Below, one piece after another: positions 19,652 to 29,739 of a stretch of 64,000 nucleotides of DNA (within the stretch, counting starts at the first letter, position 1; the number at the start of each line of letters is the position of its first letter). The notes beneath the pieces are model-generated. The model ran no database searches. It saw only the letters and a list, made by a program, of their open reading frames with translations, and was not told the origin of the DNA. Origin of the DNA: Carboxylicivirga sediminis (GTDB taxonomy: Bacteria; Bacteroidota; Bacteroidia; Bacteroidales; Marinilabiliaceae); contig NZ_JAGTAR010000002.1 of assembly GCF_018156225.1 (NCBI RefSeq), positions 1 to 64,000 of the forward strand, written 5' to 3'. Made by a program: the position numbers and the translations under genes.

Positions 19652-20416
19652 TTACAAGGCAAACAGTTTTTTCGCATTACTTGTGGTTTGCTGCTTCACC
19701 TCATCAACATTCACATTATAAACACCTGCTATTGTTTCGACTATCCTCTCCAGGTAGGCAGGTTCATTTCTTTTACCACGTTTTGGCACTGGCGCCAGAT
19801 AAGGTGCATCTGTTTCAAGCACGACCTTACTCAATGGAACTCCTTTCAACACCTCACGCAATTTGGTATTTTTAAAGGTTACCACACCGTTGATGCCCAG
19901 CATAAAGTTTTTGTATTCCAGTATACGTGCAGCCTCGACTTCATAACCACTAAAACTATGAAAGACTCCAAACAAACTCTCATCCAGTTGTTTTTCGACC
20001 ACCTCAAAAACCTCAGAAAAAGCATCTCTACAGTGAATCACAATTGGCAAGCCCTTCTCCTTTGCCCAGATAATCTGCTGTTCAAAAGCATCCATCTGCT
20101 CCACTTTGTAGGTTTTATCCCAATAAAGATCAATCCCAATCTCTCCAATAGCTACGTAATCGCGTGTATCAATAAAGCTTCTGGCTTGCTTAAGCAGCTG
20201 CTTATAATCTGCCCCTATAGATGTTGGGTGTATACCCATCATGGCCAAACAATAGCCTTCAGACCTTGCTTCAAGCTGATGCATGGCTTCAATTGTTTCA
20301 ATATCAACATTGGGCAATAATATCTTCTCAACACCAGCAGCCCGGGCTCTTTCAACAACCTCTTCTCTGTCATCATCAAAGTCTGACAGGTAAATATGTG
20401 AATGTGTATCTATCAC
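19652..20416 (-). CDS. tatD: TatD family metal-dependent hydrolase
   Basis: The 254-residue protein shows all TatD marks: MIDTHSHIY (metal ligands His 4 and His 6), GEIGIDLYW, IVIHCRDA, FHSFSG and LETDAPYLAP. Such proteins are TIM-barrel DNases/exonucleases of the cytosol. It is the first gene of a two-gene unit with ansA. A -7 box lies 22 bp upstream. Confidence 0.93.
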   Translation of the reverse strand: MIDTHSHIYLSDFDDDREEVVERARAAGVEKILLPNVDIETIEAMHQLEARSEGYCLAMMGIHPTSIGADYKQLLKQARSFIDTRDYVAIGEIGIDLYWDKTYKVEQMDAFEQQIIWAKEKGLPIVIHCRDAFSEVFEVVEKQLDESLFGVFHSFSGYEVEAARILEYKNFMLGINGVVTFKNTKLREVLKGVPLSKVVLETDAPYLAPVPKRGKRNEPAYLERIVETIAGVYNVNVDEVKQQTTSNAKKLFAL

Positions 20417-20438
20417 GTGCTTCCCTTTTGTTTAGCCA

Positions 20439-20446
20439 CAAAAATA
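20439..20446 (-). promoter_or_regulatory. -7 box (TATTTTTG) upstream of tatD
   Basis: On the minus strand this reads TATTTTTG, a match to the Bacteroidota -7 consensus TAnnTTTG, 22 bp before the start. No convincing TTTG at -33 was found. Confidence 0.45.
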
Positions 20447-20510
20447 CCAATGTTTATTGAGTTTCCAGCTGTGAGCAGTATGATTTTAGTTCAGGTGCAT
20501 TTTTACAAGA

Positions 20511-20545
20511 AGGCCGTCCCGGGGAGGAGACGGCCTATATTTGTT
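20511..20545 (-). terminator. hairpin terminator of the second glutamate dehydrogenase gene
   Basis: AGGCCGTC pairs with GACGGCCT (8 bp) around a 10-nt loop, 23 bp after the stop on the minus strand. The following minus-strand bases are T-rich but not a pure T run. Confidence 0.65.
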
Positions 20546-20559
20546 GCATCCAGAAAAAT

Positions 20560-21900
20560 TTAAACAACACCTTGAGCAATCATTGCATCGGCCACTTTCA
20601 CGAAACCGCCAACGTTAGCTCCTTTGATGTAATTTACTTTACCATTTGGTTCAGTTCCATATTTCACACAAGCGGCATGGATTTCTGTCATGATTTGATC
20701 CAAACGCTCGTCTACTTCTTTCTCAGTCCAGTTCAAACGCATGCTGTTTTGCGTCATTTCTAATCCTGAAACGGCAACACCACCAGCGTTAACAGCTTTA
20801 CCAGGAGCAAACATGATTTTATCAGTAGCTAAGAAAGCAGCTTCTGCTGTACATCCCATGTTTGAAGCTTCAGCAATCATCTGACAGCCATTAGCAATTA
20901 GAGTTTTTGCATCCTCTTCGTTCAGCTCATTCTGAATAGCACAAGGGATAGCGATATCTACTTTCTGCTCCCATGGCTTCTTACCAGCGAAGAATTCAGA
21001 ACCTGCGAAACGCTCAGCGTAAGGAGAAACGATATCCTGGTTAGAAGCACGTAGCTCTAACATATATTCAATTTTCTCACCTGAGATACCATTTGGATCG
21101 TAGATGTATCCATCGGGACCAGAGATAGTAACTACTTTAGCGCCATATTCAACAGCTTTAAGAGCAGCACCCCAGGCAACGTTACCGAAACCAGAAACAG
21201 CTACTGTTTTGCCTTCCATAGTCTCACCTTTAGTAGCTAACATTTCACGAACGAAATAGATAGCTCCGAAACCTGTTGCTTCAGGACGAATCAAACTACC
21301 ACCGTACTCGCGTCCTTTACCAGTTAACACGCCAGTAAATTCGTTACGCAATTTTTTATACTGACCATATAGGTAACCGATTTCACGACCACCAACACCG
21401 ATGTCACCAGCAGGCACGTCAGTATTAGGTCCAATATGACGGAACAATTCGCTCATGAAAGCCTGGCAGAAACGCATAATTTCGTTATCAGACTTACCTT
21501 TTGGATTGAAATCAGAACCACCTTTACCACCACCCATAGGAAGGGTAGTTAAGCTGTTTTTGAAAGTCTGCTCAAATCCTAAGAACTTAAGACCACTCAA
21601 CGTTACACTTGGGTGGAATCTCAAACCACCTTTATAAGGCCCGATAGCTGAGTTAAACTCAACACGGAAACCACGGTTAACCTGTACTTCACCACTATCG
21701 TCAACCCAAGGTACACGGAAGATAATTGTTCTTTCCGGTTCAGTCATGCGCTCAAGTATCTTAGCTTTTTTATAGTGTGGATTTTCCTGGTAGAAATCCC
21801 ATACGGTTTCTACTACTTCTTGCACTGCTTGCAAAAATTCGTCTTCGCCAGGGTTCTTAACCCTAACGCTATCCATGAATTCCTTCATCTTAGCGTCCAT
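20560..21900 (-). CDS. glutamate dehydrogenase (NAD-like type)
   Basis: The 446-residue enzyme shares the family core with the gene at 172: [11 protein letters not shown] (Lys 126) and PAGDIGVGG (Asp 166). It differs in the coenzyme part: GFGNVAWGAA at about 238-247, then SGPDGYIYDP at about 260-269, and EASNMGCTAEA. These match the NAD-specific Clostridium symbiosum type rather than the E. coli NADP type. It is therefore likely used for glutamate breakdown, though I cannot prove coenzyme choice from sequence. It is monocistronic, with its own -7 box about 50 bp upstream and a terminator downstream. Two glutamate dehydrogenases with opposed roles, like GdhA/GdhB in Bacteroides, would fit. Confidence 0.93.
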   Translation of the reverse strand: MDAKMKEFMDSVRVKNPGEDEFLQAVQEVVETVWDFYQENPHYKKAKILERMTEPERTIIFRVPWVDDSGEVQVNRGFRVEFNSAIGPYKGGLRFHPSVTLSGLKFLGFEQTFKNSLTTLPMGGGKGGSDFNPKGKSDNEIMRFCQAFMSELFRHIGPNTDVPAGDIGVGGREIGYLYGQYKKLRNEFTGVLTGKGREYGGSLIRPEATGFGAIYFVREMLATKGETMEGKTVAVSGFGNVAWGAALKAVEYGAKVVTISGPDGYIYDPNGISGEKIEYMLELRASNQDIVSPYAERFAGSEFFAGKKPWEQKVDIAIPCAIQNELNEEDAKTLIANGCQMIAEASNMGCTAEAAFLATDKIMFAPGKAVNAGGVAVSGLEMTQNSMRLNWTEKEVDERLDQIMTEIHAACVKYGTEPNGKVNYIKGANVGGFVKVADAMIAQGVV

Positions 21901-22258
21901 ATTGAAAAGGTATTAAATGTTGGATCTTGTTATTTGTAATAATTATGATTCAAAAATAGATATTTTTAGATAACCCCATTATAATTTGTAAGGAATTTTC
22001 ATTTTTTTTCAGAAACACACTACTCCTTGAATATCTGCGTATTATAAATTATTTCAACATGTTATTTAGCACTTCATGACATATATCACCTAAACAACAG
22101 GCACCAAAGAGTCAAAAATTGTAAGCAAGTGCAATTTGTCATGTTTTTAACACGTGCATTATCCCTTTATTTTTGGCAGAAAGTTGGAACTTACTATTTA
22201 CATATACTACCAATATAGTGTACACAAATATATAAAGGTACCAATACAAGGTCAATGA
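21901..22258. other. intergenic region upstream of the second glutamate dehydrogenase gene
   Basis: This 358-bp AT-rich stretch holds the promoter of the gene ending at 20560. It also takes in the end of the minus-strand dehydrogenase unit at 22259. No ORF, tRNA or repeat was recognised apart from the -7 box listed separately. Confidence 0.5.
21951..21958 (-). promoter_or_regulatory. -7 box (TATTTTTG) for the second glutamate dehydrogenase
   Basis: The minus-strand sequence TATTTTTG matches TAnnTTTG and lies 50 bp before the start codon at 21900, giving an estimated leader of about 45 nt. No TTTG at the -33 spacing is seen, so the -33 part is degenerate. Confidence 0.5.
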
Positions 22259-25180
22259 TTATTTCAGGGCTTCAAACAGTACCTGTGCCGGATGTTCTGC
22301 AACAACACCTGTTCCATCTTTAATTTGATGACGACACGATGTCCCTGTAGCAACAATTCCTTCTATGTCTTTATATTTCCTTACTTCAGGAAAAAGCACC
22401 AACTCTCCTATCTTCATCGACAAATCATAATGCTCCTTTTCAAAGCCAAAAGAACCAGCCATACCACAACAACCTGATGGTATTTCAATCGCCTTATAAT
22501 TTGATGGTATCTCCAGAACTTTTTTAGTGAGACCAGTATCCGACAAAGATTTTTGATAGCAGTGCGCATGAAAACGTAAGTTTTTTTCATTCTCAACAAA
22601 CAGGCTCACATCAATACAACCTTTGTCGAGCTCCTGCGCCAGAAACTCTTCAAAAGTATAGGTATGCTTAGCCAATACCTTTGCAGCTTCTCGCAAATCC
22701 TCATCTACCAATTCAACATACTCGTCGCGAAAAGTCAGAATAGCTGATGGCTCCAATCCAATTAACGGCTCCTGCTCATTAATCAGTCCAGATAACAACC
22801 TGACATTTTTATTGGCCAACCTGGCAGCCTCTGTCACCAAACCTTTAGAAAGATACGTCCGTCCGCTGGCCATATTTTTTTCCAACACAACGTTATACCC
22901 TAACTTTTCGAGCAGCATCACAGCGCAAATCCCAACATGTACCTCATTATAGTTAGTGAACTCATCGGCAAACAAATAGACCTTCCTCGCCTGCCCAACG
23001 CTCGCACTTCGTTTCTGATGCCACCTTCGCAATGTTGTGTCGCATAATTTTGGCAAACTCCTTTTGGAGCTAATCCCCAAGTACTTTTCTGAGTATACAC
23101 TTATCCACCCAAAACCAGTACCTTTATTATATAGATACGAAAACGGCTGTAGCACCCTGTTAATTGCCGGAAGGTTAGCAATTAATTTTGAACGGGCAGG
23201 TATTCCGAACCGACTATGATAACCATCCAGGAATTCGGCCTTTAGCTTGGTCATATCCACATTACTCGGACATTCAGTTTTACACGCTTTGCACGACAAG
23301 CATAAATCCAAAACACTTTTCACTTCATCATAGCCCATTTTGGTAGCTGGAATTTCACCAGCAAAAAACTCCCGTAACATATTGGCTCTGGCACGCGTCG
23401 TTTGCCGTTCATCTCTCGAACCCATATAACTTGGACACATGGTGCCCCCTACCAAATGACTCTTTCGACAATCACCAGAACCGGTGCATTTTTCAGCTGC
23501 TCGCACCATACCCAAGGTCGAAGACCAGTCAAATGCAACATCATCCTCAACCTGTGCATCCGCTTGTTTATAGCGCAAGGATGTATTCATTGGAGGCGTA
23601 TCGATTATTTTACCAATATTAAACACATGACCAGGATCAAATATCTTTTTTACCTGCATAAATAGCTCATAGTTCGATTCACCAACCATTATCGGAATAA
23701 ACTGTCCCCTCAAGCGTCCATCACCATGCTCTCCACTTAAGGAACCCTTGTATTGCTTTACTATTAGCGCAGTATCCTTGGCAATCTGATAGAATAACTC
23801 AACATCTTCCTTACGCTTCATATTTAATACCGGTCTTAAATGCAGCTCACCTGTGCCAATATGTGCGTAGTACACACACTCTTTACCATACTTGTGCAGC
23901 ATCATTTTAATATCGGCAATAAAAGCAGGCAAATCCTCCGGTCTCACAGCTGTATCCTCAATAACAGGTACCGGTCGCTCATCACCAGGCATATTAGCTA
24001 ATACTCCCAAACCGGCCTTTCGCAGATCCCACACTTTTTTAATATCACCTCCGTAAACTACCGGATAAGCATACCCAAACCCCTTTTCAACCAATTCATC
24101 GGTCATATCCTTTGCTAATCTTTCCACCATTTCTTTTGCATCTCTTGCAAATTCCACCAATAACAAAGCCGCAGGATCTCCTTCCACAAAAAAGCTATTC
24201 TTATTTTGAAGTTTATTGCCTTTTGTCAAATCCATGATTGCCTTATCCATCAGCTCAATGGCTCCAGGCTGATACTTCAAACATATCAGATTAGCTTCCA
24301 AAGCTTCCTCGATGGAATTGAGATGTACGCAAACAAGCCCCTTTTCTTTAGGAGGTACATCAACCAGATTCAGTTTTATTTCGGTAGTAAACATGAGTGT
24401 ACCTTCCGAACCAGCCAATAGCTTACAAAAGTTAAACTCTTCCCTTTCACCGTCAATAGGAAAACTTTCTACGAGATAATCTAGCGCATAACCTGTATTT
24501 CTTCGTTTAATCTCAGGATGAGGAAACTCTTTTCGAATGCTTCTCCGATTATCGCGATCACTTATTATTTCTCTTACAGAACGGTAGATATCCCCTTCAA
24601 AGGATTCAAGTCGACATTTTTGATCAAACTCCCACTTCTGCAACGCTCTGAAATGAACTTCATCACCATTACTCAAATACCCCTTTAATTCCAGCGTATG
24701 ATCGCGCGTACTACCATATATCAACGAATGAGCACCACATGAGTTATTGCCAACCATCCCGCCTATCATGCAACGATTTGAAGTAGATGTTTCAGGACCA
24801 AAAAATAAACCAAACTGCTCCAGATACAGATTTAGTTCATCGAGCACAACACCCGGCTCTACCCTTACCCACTTCTCCTGCTCGTTGACTTCTAATATAC
24901 GATTCAGGTAGCGTCCAATATCAACCACCAGGCCCGGGCCTACAACCTGACCTGCTAAAGAAGTACCAGCTGCCCTGGGGATCAAAGAAATACCATATTT
25001 AGCAGCAAAACGTATTACTTCCTTAATATCAATAGCATCCCTGGGCGTTACAACACCAACAGGTTTATCGAAATAAGCTGATGCATCAGTACTATAAATA
25101 ATCTTTGTTGCTTCATCTAAATCAAGCCTACCCTTTATTTTTCCACGCAATTCTTCAAACGGATATTCTCCTTCTTTCAT
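22259..25180 (-). CDS. FAD- and Fe-S-binding D-2-hydroxyacid dehydrogenase (D-lactate/2-hydroxyglutarate dehydrogenase-like)
   Basis: The 973-residue protein is a multidomain flavo-iron-sulfur enzyme that oxidises a D-2-hydroxyacid and passes electrons to the respiratory chain or a carrier. Order: FAD_binding_4 (about 40-180, with AAGTSLAGQVVGPG and MIGGMVGNNSCGAHS), FAD-oxidase C-terminal domain (about 280-525, with YYAHIGTGELHLRP and SGEHGDGRLRG), two Fe-S sites (Cys 565, 571, 582; then Cys 627, 630, 633, 637 in CLSCKACKTECPSN), and a CCG domain (Cys 904-905 in SGCCGMAGSFGFEKEH). The layout matches YdiJ-type and GlcD-like enzymes. It has no signal and no close neighbour on its strand. Substrate is not settled by sequence. 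Confidence 0.85.
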   Translation of the reverse strand: MKEGEYPFEELRGKIKGRLDLDEATKIIYSTDASAYFDKPVGVVTPRDAIDIKEVIRFAAKYGISLIPRAAGTSLAGQVVGPGLVVDIGRYLNRILEVNEQEKWVRVEPGVVLDELNLYLEQFGLFFGPETSTSNRCMIGGMVGNNSCGAHSLIYGSTRDHTLELKGYLSNGDEVHFRALQKWEFDQKCRLESFEGDIYRSVREIISDRDNRRSIRKEFPHPEIKRRNTGYALDYLVESFPIDGEREEFNFCKLLAGSEGTLMFTTEIKLNLVDVPPKEKGLVCVHLNSIEEALEANLICLKYQPGAIELMDKAIMDLTKGNKLQNKNSFFVEGDPAALLLVEFARDAKEMVERLAKDMTDELVEKGFGYAYPVVYGGDIKKVWDLRKAGLGVLANMPGDERPVPVIEDTAVRPEDLPAFIADIKMMLHKYGKECVYYAHIGTGELHLRPVLNMKRKEDVELFYQIAKDTALIVKQYKGSLSGEHGDGRLRGQFIPIMVGESNYELFMQVKKIFDPGHVFNIGKIIDTPPMNTSLRYKQADAQVEDDVAFDWSSTLGMVRAAEKCTGSGDCRKSHLVGGTMCPSYMGSRDERQTTRARANMLREFFAGEIPATKMGYDEVKSVLDLCLSCKACKTECPSNVDMTKLKAEFLDGYHSRFGIPARSKLIANLPAINRVLQPFSYLYNKGTGFGWISVYSEKYLGISSKRSLPKLCDTTLRRWHQKRSASVGQARKVYLFADEFTNYNEVHVGICAVMLLEKLGYNVVLEKNMASGRTYLSKGLVTEAARLANKNVRLLSGLINEQEPLIGLEPSAILTFRDEYVELVDEDLREAAKVLAKHTYTFEEFLAQELDKGCIDVSLFVENEKNLRFHAHCYQKSLSDTGLTKKVLEIPSNYKAIEIPSGCCGMAGSFGFEKEHYDLSMKIGELVLFPEVRKYKDIEGIVATGTSCRHQIKDGTGVVAEHPAQVLFEALK

Positions 25181-25288
25181 AAACCGGAATTTTACCAGCC
25201 ATTAAGCACCGCTACAATCTAATATTACAGAAGAGTATAAACAAATTCATTCTCCCTCTGTTTGAGAATAAGTAACAAAAATACTCGA

Positions 25289-25729
25289 ATGACTAAATCA
25301 AAATTACAAACACGAGACAATATAGAGAAATTGGTACGTACTTTTTACGCTAAAGTACAAAAGGACGATCTGTTGGGACTTTTTTTCAATCAAACCATAA
25401 AAACCGAAGAGGAATGGGAAAAGCACTACATACTCCTGACCGATTTCTGGACACTAAACCTTCTGGACATAAAAGGTTTTGATGGCAACCCGGCTAAAGC
25501 ACATCATGGAGTGGACAAAGCTTTTAAGCACTCTATCACCACAACTCATTTTGATCGCTGGGTAGAATTATGGAGTGAAACTATCGATAAACTTTTTGAG
25601 GGAGAGATAGCCAATAAAGCAAAAATGAGAGCACAAAACATGGCCAAAGGAATGTATAAAAAGATACTTGACCAACGACCTGGTGGGTTTATCTTACCAG
25701 GCAACGCCACAGATATAAAATTTGGCTGA
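25289..25729 (+). CDS. group III truncated haemoglobin
   Basis: The protein (146 residues from the ATG at 25289) has the truncated-globin fold: NIEKLVRTFYAKVQKDDLLG, then WEKHYILLTDFWTLNLL, and the haem-ligand helix THFDRWVELWSETIDKLFEG where the His is the expected proximal ligand. Group III globins are small cytosolic haem proteins with an unclear role, linked to NO or oxygen handling. An upstream TTG at 25262 would lengthen it by nine residues but has no better support, so the ATG is preferred. It lies alone upstream of the SUF operon, in line with a shared link to oxidative or nitrosative stress, though this is inference. There is no clear promoter box before it. Confidence 0.8.
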   Translation: MTKSKLQTRDNIEKLVRTFYAKVQKDDLLGLFFNQTIKTEEEWEKHYILLTDFWTLNLLDIKGFDGNPAKAHHGVDKAFKHSITTTHFDRWVELWSETIDKLFEGEIANKAKMRAQNMAKGMYKKILDQRPGGFILPGNATDIKFG

Positions 25730-25906
25730 TCAATTAAGTATATTAAGTACTTTAAATATATTACAACAGCTGACTCTCGGACCTACGAACCAACAGCAGC
25801 GCATTAATTTAAATAGGGCATAATCCCCCTGTTATTAAAGTATTGACTTATGTCATAAGGCCGTAAATTCGGCAAACCAAATTTTTATTTAATCTTAATA
25901 ATTACT

Positions 25907-25914
25907 TATTTTTG
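25907..25914 (+). promoter_or_regulatory. -7 box (TATTTTTG) upstream of sufB
   Basis: TATTTTTG matches TAnnTTTG about 100 bp before the sufB start, inside a 286-bp intergenic stretch after the globin gene. The -33 box is degenerate (TTTA at the right spacing). No other feature was seen in this gap. Confidence 0.5.
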
Positions 25915-26015
25915 CGCTTCCAATAACCAAAATCCGCTTATTAATGAATTAAAATCTGCAATGAACCAATAATATGCTTCATTGTTAGATTGACGAACAT
26001 GAGTTAATGTAAAAT

Positions 26016-27464
26016 ATGGCTGAAGATCAAGATAAAATATTAGAAGAAGTAACTGGCGGGGAATACAAATACGGATTTTACACCGATATTGAAATGGAGG
26101 AATTCCCTAAAGGTTTGAATGAGGATATTATCCGCCTGATTTCGGCAAAAAAAAATGAGCCGGAATTCATGCTGGAGTTTCGCCTGAAGGCTTTTCGTCA
26201 TTGGCTGACAATGAAGCAGCCCAACTGGGCTCACCTGAACATTCCGCCAATCGATTTTCAGGATATCATCTACTATGCAGTTCCTAAAAAGAAACCGGAG
26301 CTTGAAAGCATGGATGATGTAGACCCGGAATTAAAAGCCACCTTTGACAAGCTGGGTATACCGCTGGACGAACAAAAAGTACTGGCAGGTGTGGCGGTTG
26401 ATGCAGTCATCGATAGTGTTTCTGTAAAAACCACTTTTAAAGAGACCCTGGCTGAGAAAGGCATTATTTTCTGCTCTATCAGTGAAGCAGTGCAGGAATA
26501 TCCTGACCTTGTAAAAAAATACCTGGGTTCAGTAGTTCCGCATCAGGACAACTATTTCGGTGCACTTAATGCAGCTGTTTTTAGTGACGGATCTTTTGTT
26601 TACATTCCTAAAGGCGTTCGTTGCCCAATGGAATTGTCGACCTATTTCCGCATTAATGCAATGAATACCGGACAGTTTGAACGTACACTTATCGTTGCTG
26701 ATGACGACAGTTATGTAAGCTACCTCGAAGGATGTACAGCGCCCATGCGAGATGAGAACCAACTTCATGCAGCTATTGTAGAAATAGTAGCCATGGAGCG
26801 GGCCGAAGTAAAGTATTCAACTGTACAAAACTGGTACCCGGGAGATAAAGAAGGTAAAGGAGGTATTTACAACTTTGTAACCAAGCGGGGAATTTGCAAA
26901 GGCGATTATTCTAAAATCTCCTGGACGCAAGTTGAAACTGGTTCTGCCATCACCTGGAAATATCCAAGCTGTGTATTGCAGGGTGATCACTCGGTTGGTG
27001 AGTTTTACAGCGTGGCTGTTACCAACAACTACCAGCAGGCTGATACAGGGACAAAGATGATTCACCTGGGTAAAAACACCCGCAGTTTGATTGTATCAAA
27101 AGGGGTGTCGGCCGGTAAGAGTCAAAATAGCTATCGCGGCTTGGTTAAAGTCTCTAAGAAAGCAGAAAATGCCCGCAATTTCAGCCAATGTGATTCGTTA
27201 CTATTGGGCGACAAGTGTGGGGCGCATACCTTCCCATATTTGGAAATTGCGAACAACTCAGCTAAGGTAGAGCACGAAGCCACCACCTCCAAAATTGGTG
27301 AAGACCAGATCTTTTATTGTAACCAGCGTGGCCTAAGCACCGAAGATGCCGTTGGACTAATCGTGAATGGTTACGTAAAGGAAGTCATCAACCAGTTACC
27401 AATGGAGTTTGCTGTTGAAGCGCAAAAACTTTTACAAATCAGCTTGGAAGGAAGTGTGGGTTAA
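26016..27464 (+). CDS. sufB: Fe-S cluster assembly protein SufB
   Basis: The 482-residue SufB is the scaffold subunit of the SufBCD complex where the nascent Fe-S cluster forms. The beta-helix core and the conserved stretch [38 protein letters not shown] near the C-terminus mark the family; the cysteine in FYCNQRG and [11 protein letters not shown] earlier are typical. It starts the operon sufB-C-D-S-E with a DUF59 gene. The start was chosen as the ATG at 26016 because the translation [26 protein letters not shown] is the usual SufB N-terminus. Confidence 0.96.
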   Translation: MAEDQDKILEEVTGGEYKYGFYTDIEMEEFPKGLNEDIIRLISAKKNEPEFMLEFRLKAFRHWLTMKQPNWAHLNIPPIDFQDIIYYAVPKKKPELESMDDVDPELKATFDKLGIPLDEQKVLAGVAVDAVIDSVSVKTTFKETLAEKGIIFCSISEAVQEYPDLVKKYLGSVVPHQDNYFGALNAAVFSDGSFVYIPKGVRCPMELSTYFRINAMNTGQFERTLIVADDDSYVSYLEGCTAPMRDENQLHAAIVEIVAMERAEVKYSTVQNWYPGDKEGKGGIYNFVTKRGICKGDYSKISWTQVETGSAITWKYPSCVLQGDHSVGEFYSVAVTNNYQQADTGTKMIHLGKNTRSLIVSKGVSAGKSQNSYRGLVKVSKKAENARNFSQCDSLLLGDKCGAHTFPYLEIANNSAKVEHEATTSKIGEDQIFYCNQRGLSTEDAVGLIVNGYVKEVINQLPMEFAVEAQKLLQISLEGSVG

Positions 27465-27510
27465 GCCACCAATAATTAACACATTTTAGAAACAATATTA
27501 GTAGCAACAT

Positions 27511-28263
27511 ATGTTAGTCATTAAAGATTTACACGCCAAAATAGATGACAAGGAAATATTAAGAGGTATTAACCTTGAGATTAAACCAGGAGAAGTTCAC
27601 GCAATCATGGGACCCAATGGCTCAGGAAAAAGCACCCTTTCTTCTGTATTGGCCGGTAACGAAAAATTTGAAGTCAACGAAGGCAGCGTTAGTTTCAACG
27701 GCAAAGATTTATTGGACTTAGCGCCGGAAGACCGCGCACGCGAAGGCCTGTTTTTAAGCTTCCAGTATCCGGTTGAAATCCCAGGCGTGAGCATGGTTAA
27801 CTTTATGCGTACAGCTGTCAACGAACATCGCAAGTACCGCGAAGAAGAACCTTATTCGGCCAGCGAGTTTTTAAAGCTGATGCGTGAAAAGAAGAAACTG
27901 GTTGAAATCGACTCTAATCTTACGAATCGTTCGGTTAACGAAGGTTTCTCCGGTGGTGAAAAGAAAAAGAACGAGATTTTCCAGATGGCTATGCTTGAAC
28001 CAAAACTGGCTATTTTGGATGAGACCGATTCTGGTTTGGATATTGATGCTTTGCGGGTTGTTGCTAACGGCGTTAATAAGCTCAAGTCACCAGAAAGGTC
28101 TACCATCGTGATTACGCACTACCAGCGTTTATTGGATCATATTGTACCTGACTATGTACATGTACTTTACAAGGGACGAATTGTAAAGTCGGCCGGCAAG
28201 GAACTGGCATTGGAGTTAGAAGAAAAAGGCTACGATTGGATTAAAAAAGAGTTTGAGGATTAA
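27511..28263 (+). CDS. sufC: Fe-S cluster assembly ATPase SufC
   Basis: The 250-residue protein is an ABC-type ATPase of the SUF complex: Walker A GPNGSGKST (about 34-42), a SufC-type signature FSGGEKKKNEIFQMA, Walker B LAILDETDSGLD and a switch His in THYQRLL. It binds SufB and SufD and drives cluster assembly, not membrane transport. It begins 46 bp after sufB. Confidence 0.96.
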   Translation: MLVIKDLHAKIDDKEILRGINLEIKPGEVHAIMGPNGSGKSTLSSVLAGNEKFEVNEGSVSFNGKDLLDLAPEDRAREGLFLSFQYPVEIPGVSMVNFMRTAVNEHRKYREEEPYSASEFLKLMREKKKLVEIDSNLTNRSVNEGFSGGEKKKNEIFQMAMLEPKLAILDETDSGLDIDALRVVANGVNKLKSPERSTIVITHYQRLLDHIVPDYVHVLYKGRIVKSAGKELALELEEKGYDWIKKEFED

Positions 28264-28317
28264 TACCATTTATAAATTTCCGGTTAATATCCTTTACTCA
28301 CTACAAAAAGATGCATT

Positions 28318-29706
28318 ATGAATAAAACTTGCCGAATCGTTAATCTGCAAGAAGAATATAGCCAGCTTTATCAGGAGCATCGCTCTATGATTGAAGATGG
28401 CGCGCCAGAAAAAATGAATGCATTACGGGCTAAAGCCTTTGAAACATTCATTGAGAAAGGCATTCCTTCAAATAAGGTTGAGGCTTATAAGTATACCAAT
28501 TTGCAACCTTACTTTAAAGGCACCCTTGACATTGCCTTCTCAAAAGAGGCTGCACTAAATGGCTCTTCCAATAAGTTTCACTGTAGCGTTCCAGAACTGG
28601 ATACACACAATGTTTTTCTTATCAATGGTTGGTTTGCTCATCTGGAGGATGCGCACCAGCTTCCGGAAGGAGTAGTTGTGGGCAGTATACGGGAAAAAGC
28701 CCTTGAATACCCTGAGGTATTTGAAAAGTATTATGGGCAAAACCTGGGCGATGACAATGACGCCATGGCTGCCATGAACACAGCCTTTGCACAAGATGGT
28801 GCGTTTGTATACGTTCCCAAAGGTGTGGTAGTTGACAAGCCCATTCAGCTGGTTAACATCATGACTGGCGAAAACGACCGCTTGGTATTTCAGCGCAACC
28901 TCATTGTGGTGGAAGATAATGCCCAACTAAAAGTGATGCTGTGTGACCATACCATCTCCCCACAAAAATTTGTGATTAACAACCTGACAGAAGTATTTGC
29001 CAACGAAAACAGTGTGTTTGATGTTTATAATATACAAAATCAGCACAACCTGACAACACAGGTATCTGGCATGTATGTGCATCAGAAAAAATACTCGAAC
29101 ATCCTGACAAATAACCTTACACTTCATTCCGGCGTTACTCGTAACAACATACGCGTGACCATGGATGATGAAAATTGTGAGAGCCACGTCTATGGCTTGT
29201 ACCTGAGTGATAAAAACCAGCATGTTGATAACTATTCATTCATTGACCACGCAAAGCCTCATTGCCAGAGTTTTGAGCTTTTCAAAGGGGTGATGGATGA
29301 TTCTGCATCAGCAGCTTTCACGGGTCGCGTTTTAGTACGTCCTGATGCTCAGCAAACCAATGCTTATCAGAGCAACAACAACCTTCTACTGACGCAAAAT
29401 GCCAAAATTAACAGCAAGCCTCAATTGGAGATTTATGCTGATGATGTAAAGTGTAGCCACGGTGCCACAGTTGGTCAGCTGGATGATGATGCCATGTTTT
29501 ATTTAAAAGCTCGTGGCATCAATGAGAATGAAGGACGAATTCTGCTGATGTTTGCATTTGCCTACGAGGTGATTGAAAAAATCAGAGTTGAGCCACTGAA
29601 AGAAAATATTCGCAGCCTGGTTGAAAAACGATTCAGAGGCGAATTTGACAAATGCGACTCATGCGTTGTTTGCGGCCATCAAGGTGCCAGCGTGAGCTGC
29701 TTATAA
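28318..29706 (+). CDS. sufD: Fe-S cluster assembly protein SufD
   Basis: The 462-residue beta-helix protein is the SufB partner in SufBCD. The sequence shows the helical N-terminus (EKGIPSNKVEAYKYTNL), the beta-helix core, and SHGATVGQLDDDAMFYLKARGI near the end, as in SufD. Its tail carries four cysteines (FDKCDSCVVCGHQGASVSCL). It is 54 bp after sufC. A palindromic intergenic element follows it before sufS. Confidence 0.94.
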   Translation: MNKTCRIVNLQEEYSQLYQEHRSMIEDGAPEKMNALRAKAFETFIEKGIPSNKVEAYKYTNLQPYFKGTLDIAFSKEAALNGSSNKFHCSVPELDTHNVFLINGWFAHLEDAHQLPEGVVVGSIREKALEYPEVFEKYYGQNLGDDNDAMAAMNTAFAQDGAFVYVPKGVVVDKPIQLVNIMTGENDRLVFQRNLIVVEDNAQLKVMLCDHTISPQKFVINNLTEVFANENSVFDVYNIQNQHNLTTQVSGMYVHQKKYSNILTNNLTLHSGVTRNNIRVTMDDENCESHVYGLYLSDKNQHVDNYSFIDHAKPHCQSFELFKGVMDDSASAAFTGRVLVRPDAQQTNAYQSNNNLLLTQNAKINSKPQLEIYADDVKCSHGATVGQLDDDAMFYLKARGINENEGRILLMFAFAYEVIEKIRVEPLKENIRSLVEKRFRGEFDKCDSCVVCGHQGASVSCL

Positions 29707-29739
29707 AGAAATATTGGCTTAAGAATAGGATTCTTAGAT

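Noticed and set aside
19688-20320. A 210-residue plus-strand open frame opposite tatD
   Set aside because: It is antisense to a clear TatD gene, its composition is odd (Cys, His and Trp rich), and no motif was seen. It is a shadow of tatD.
25262-25288. TTG start giving nine extra residues to the truncated haemoglobin
   Set aside because: The extra residues add no family match and an ATG is available at 25289.
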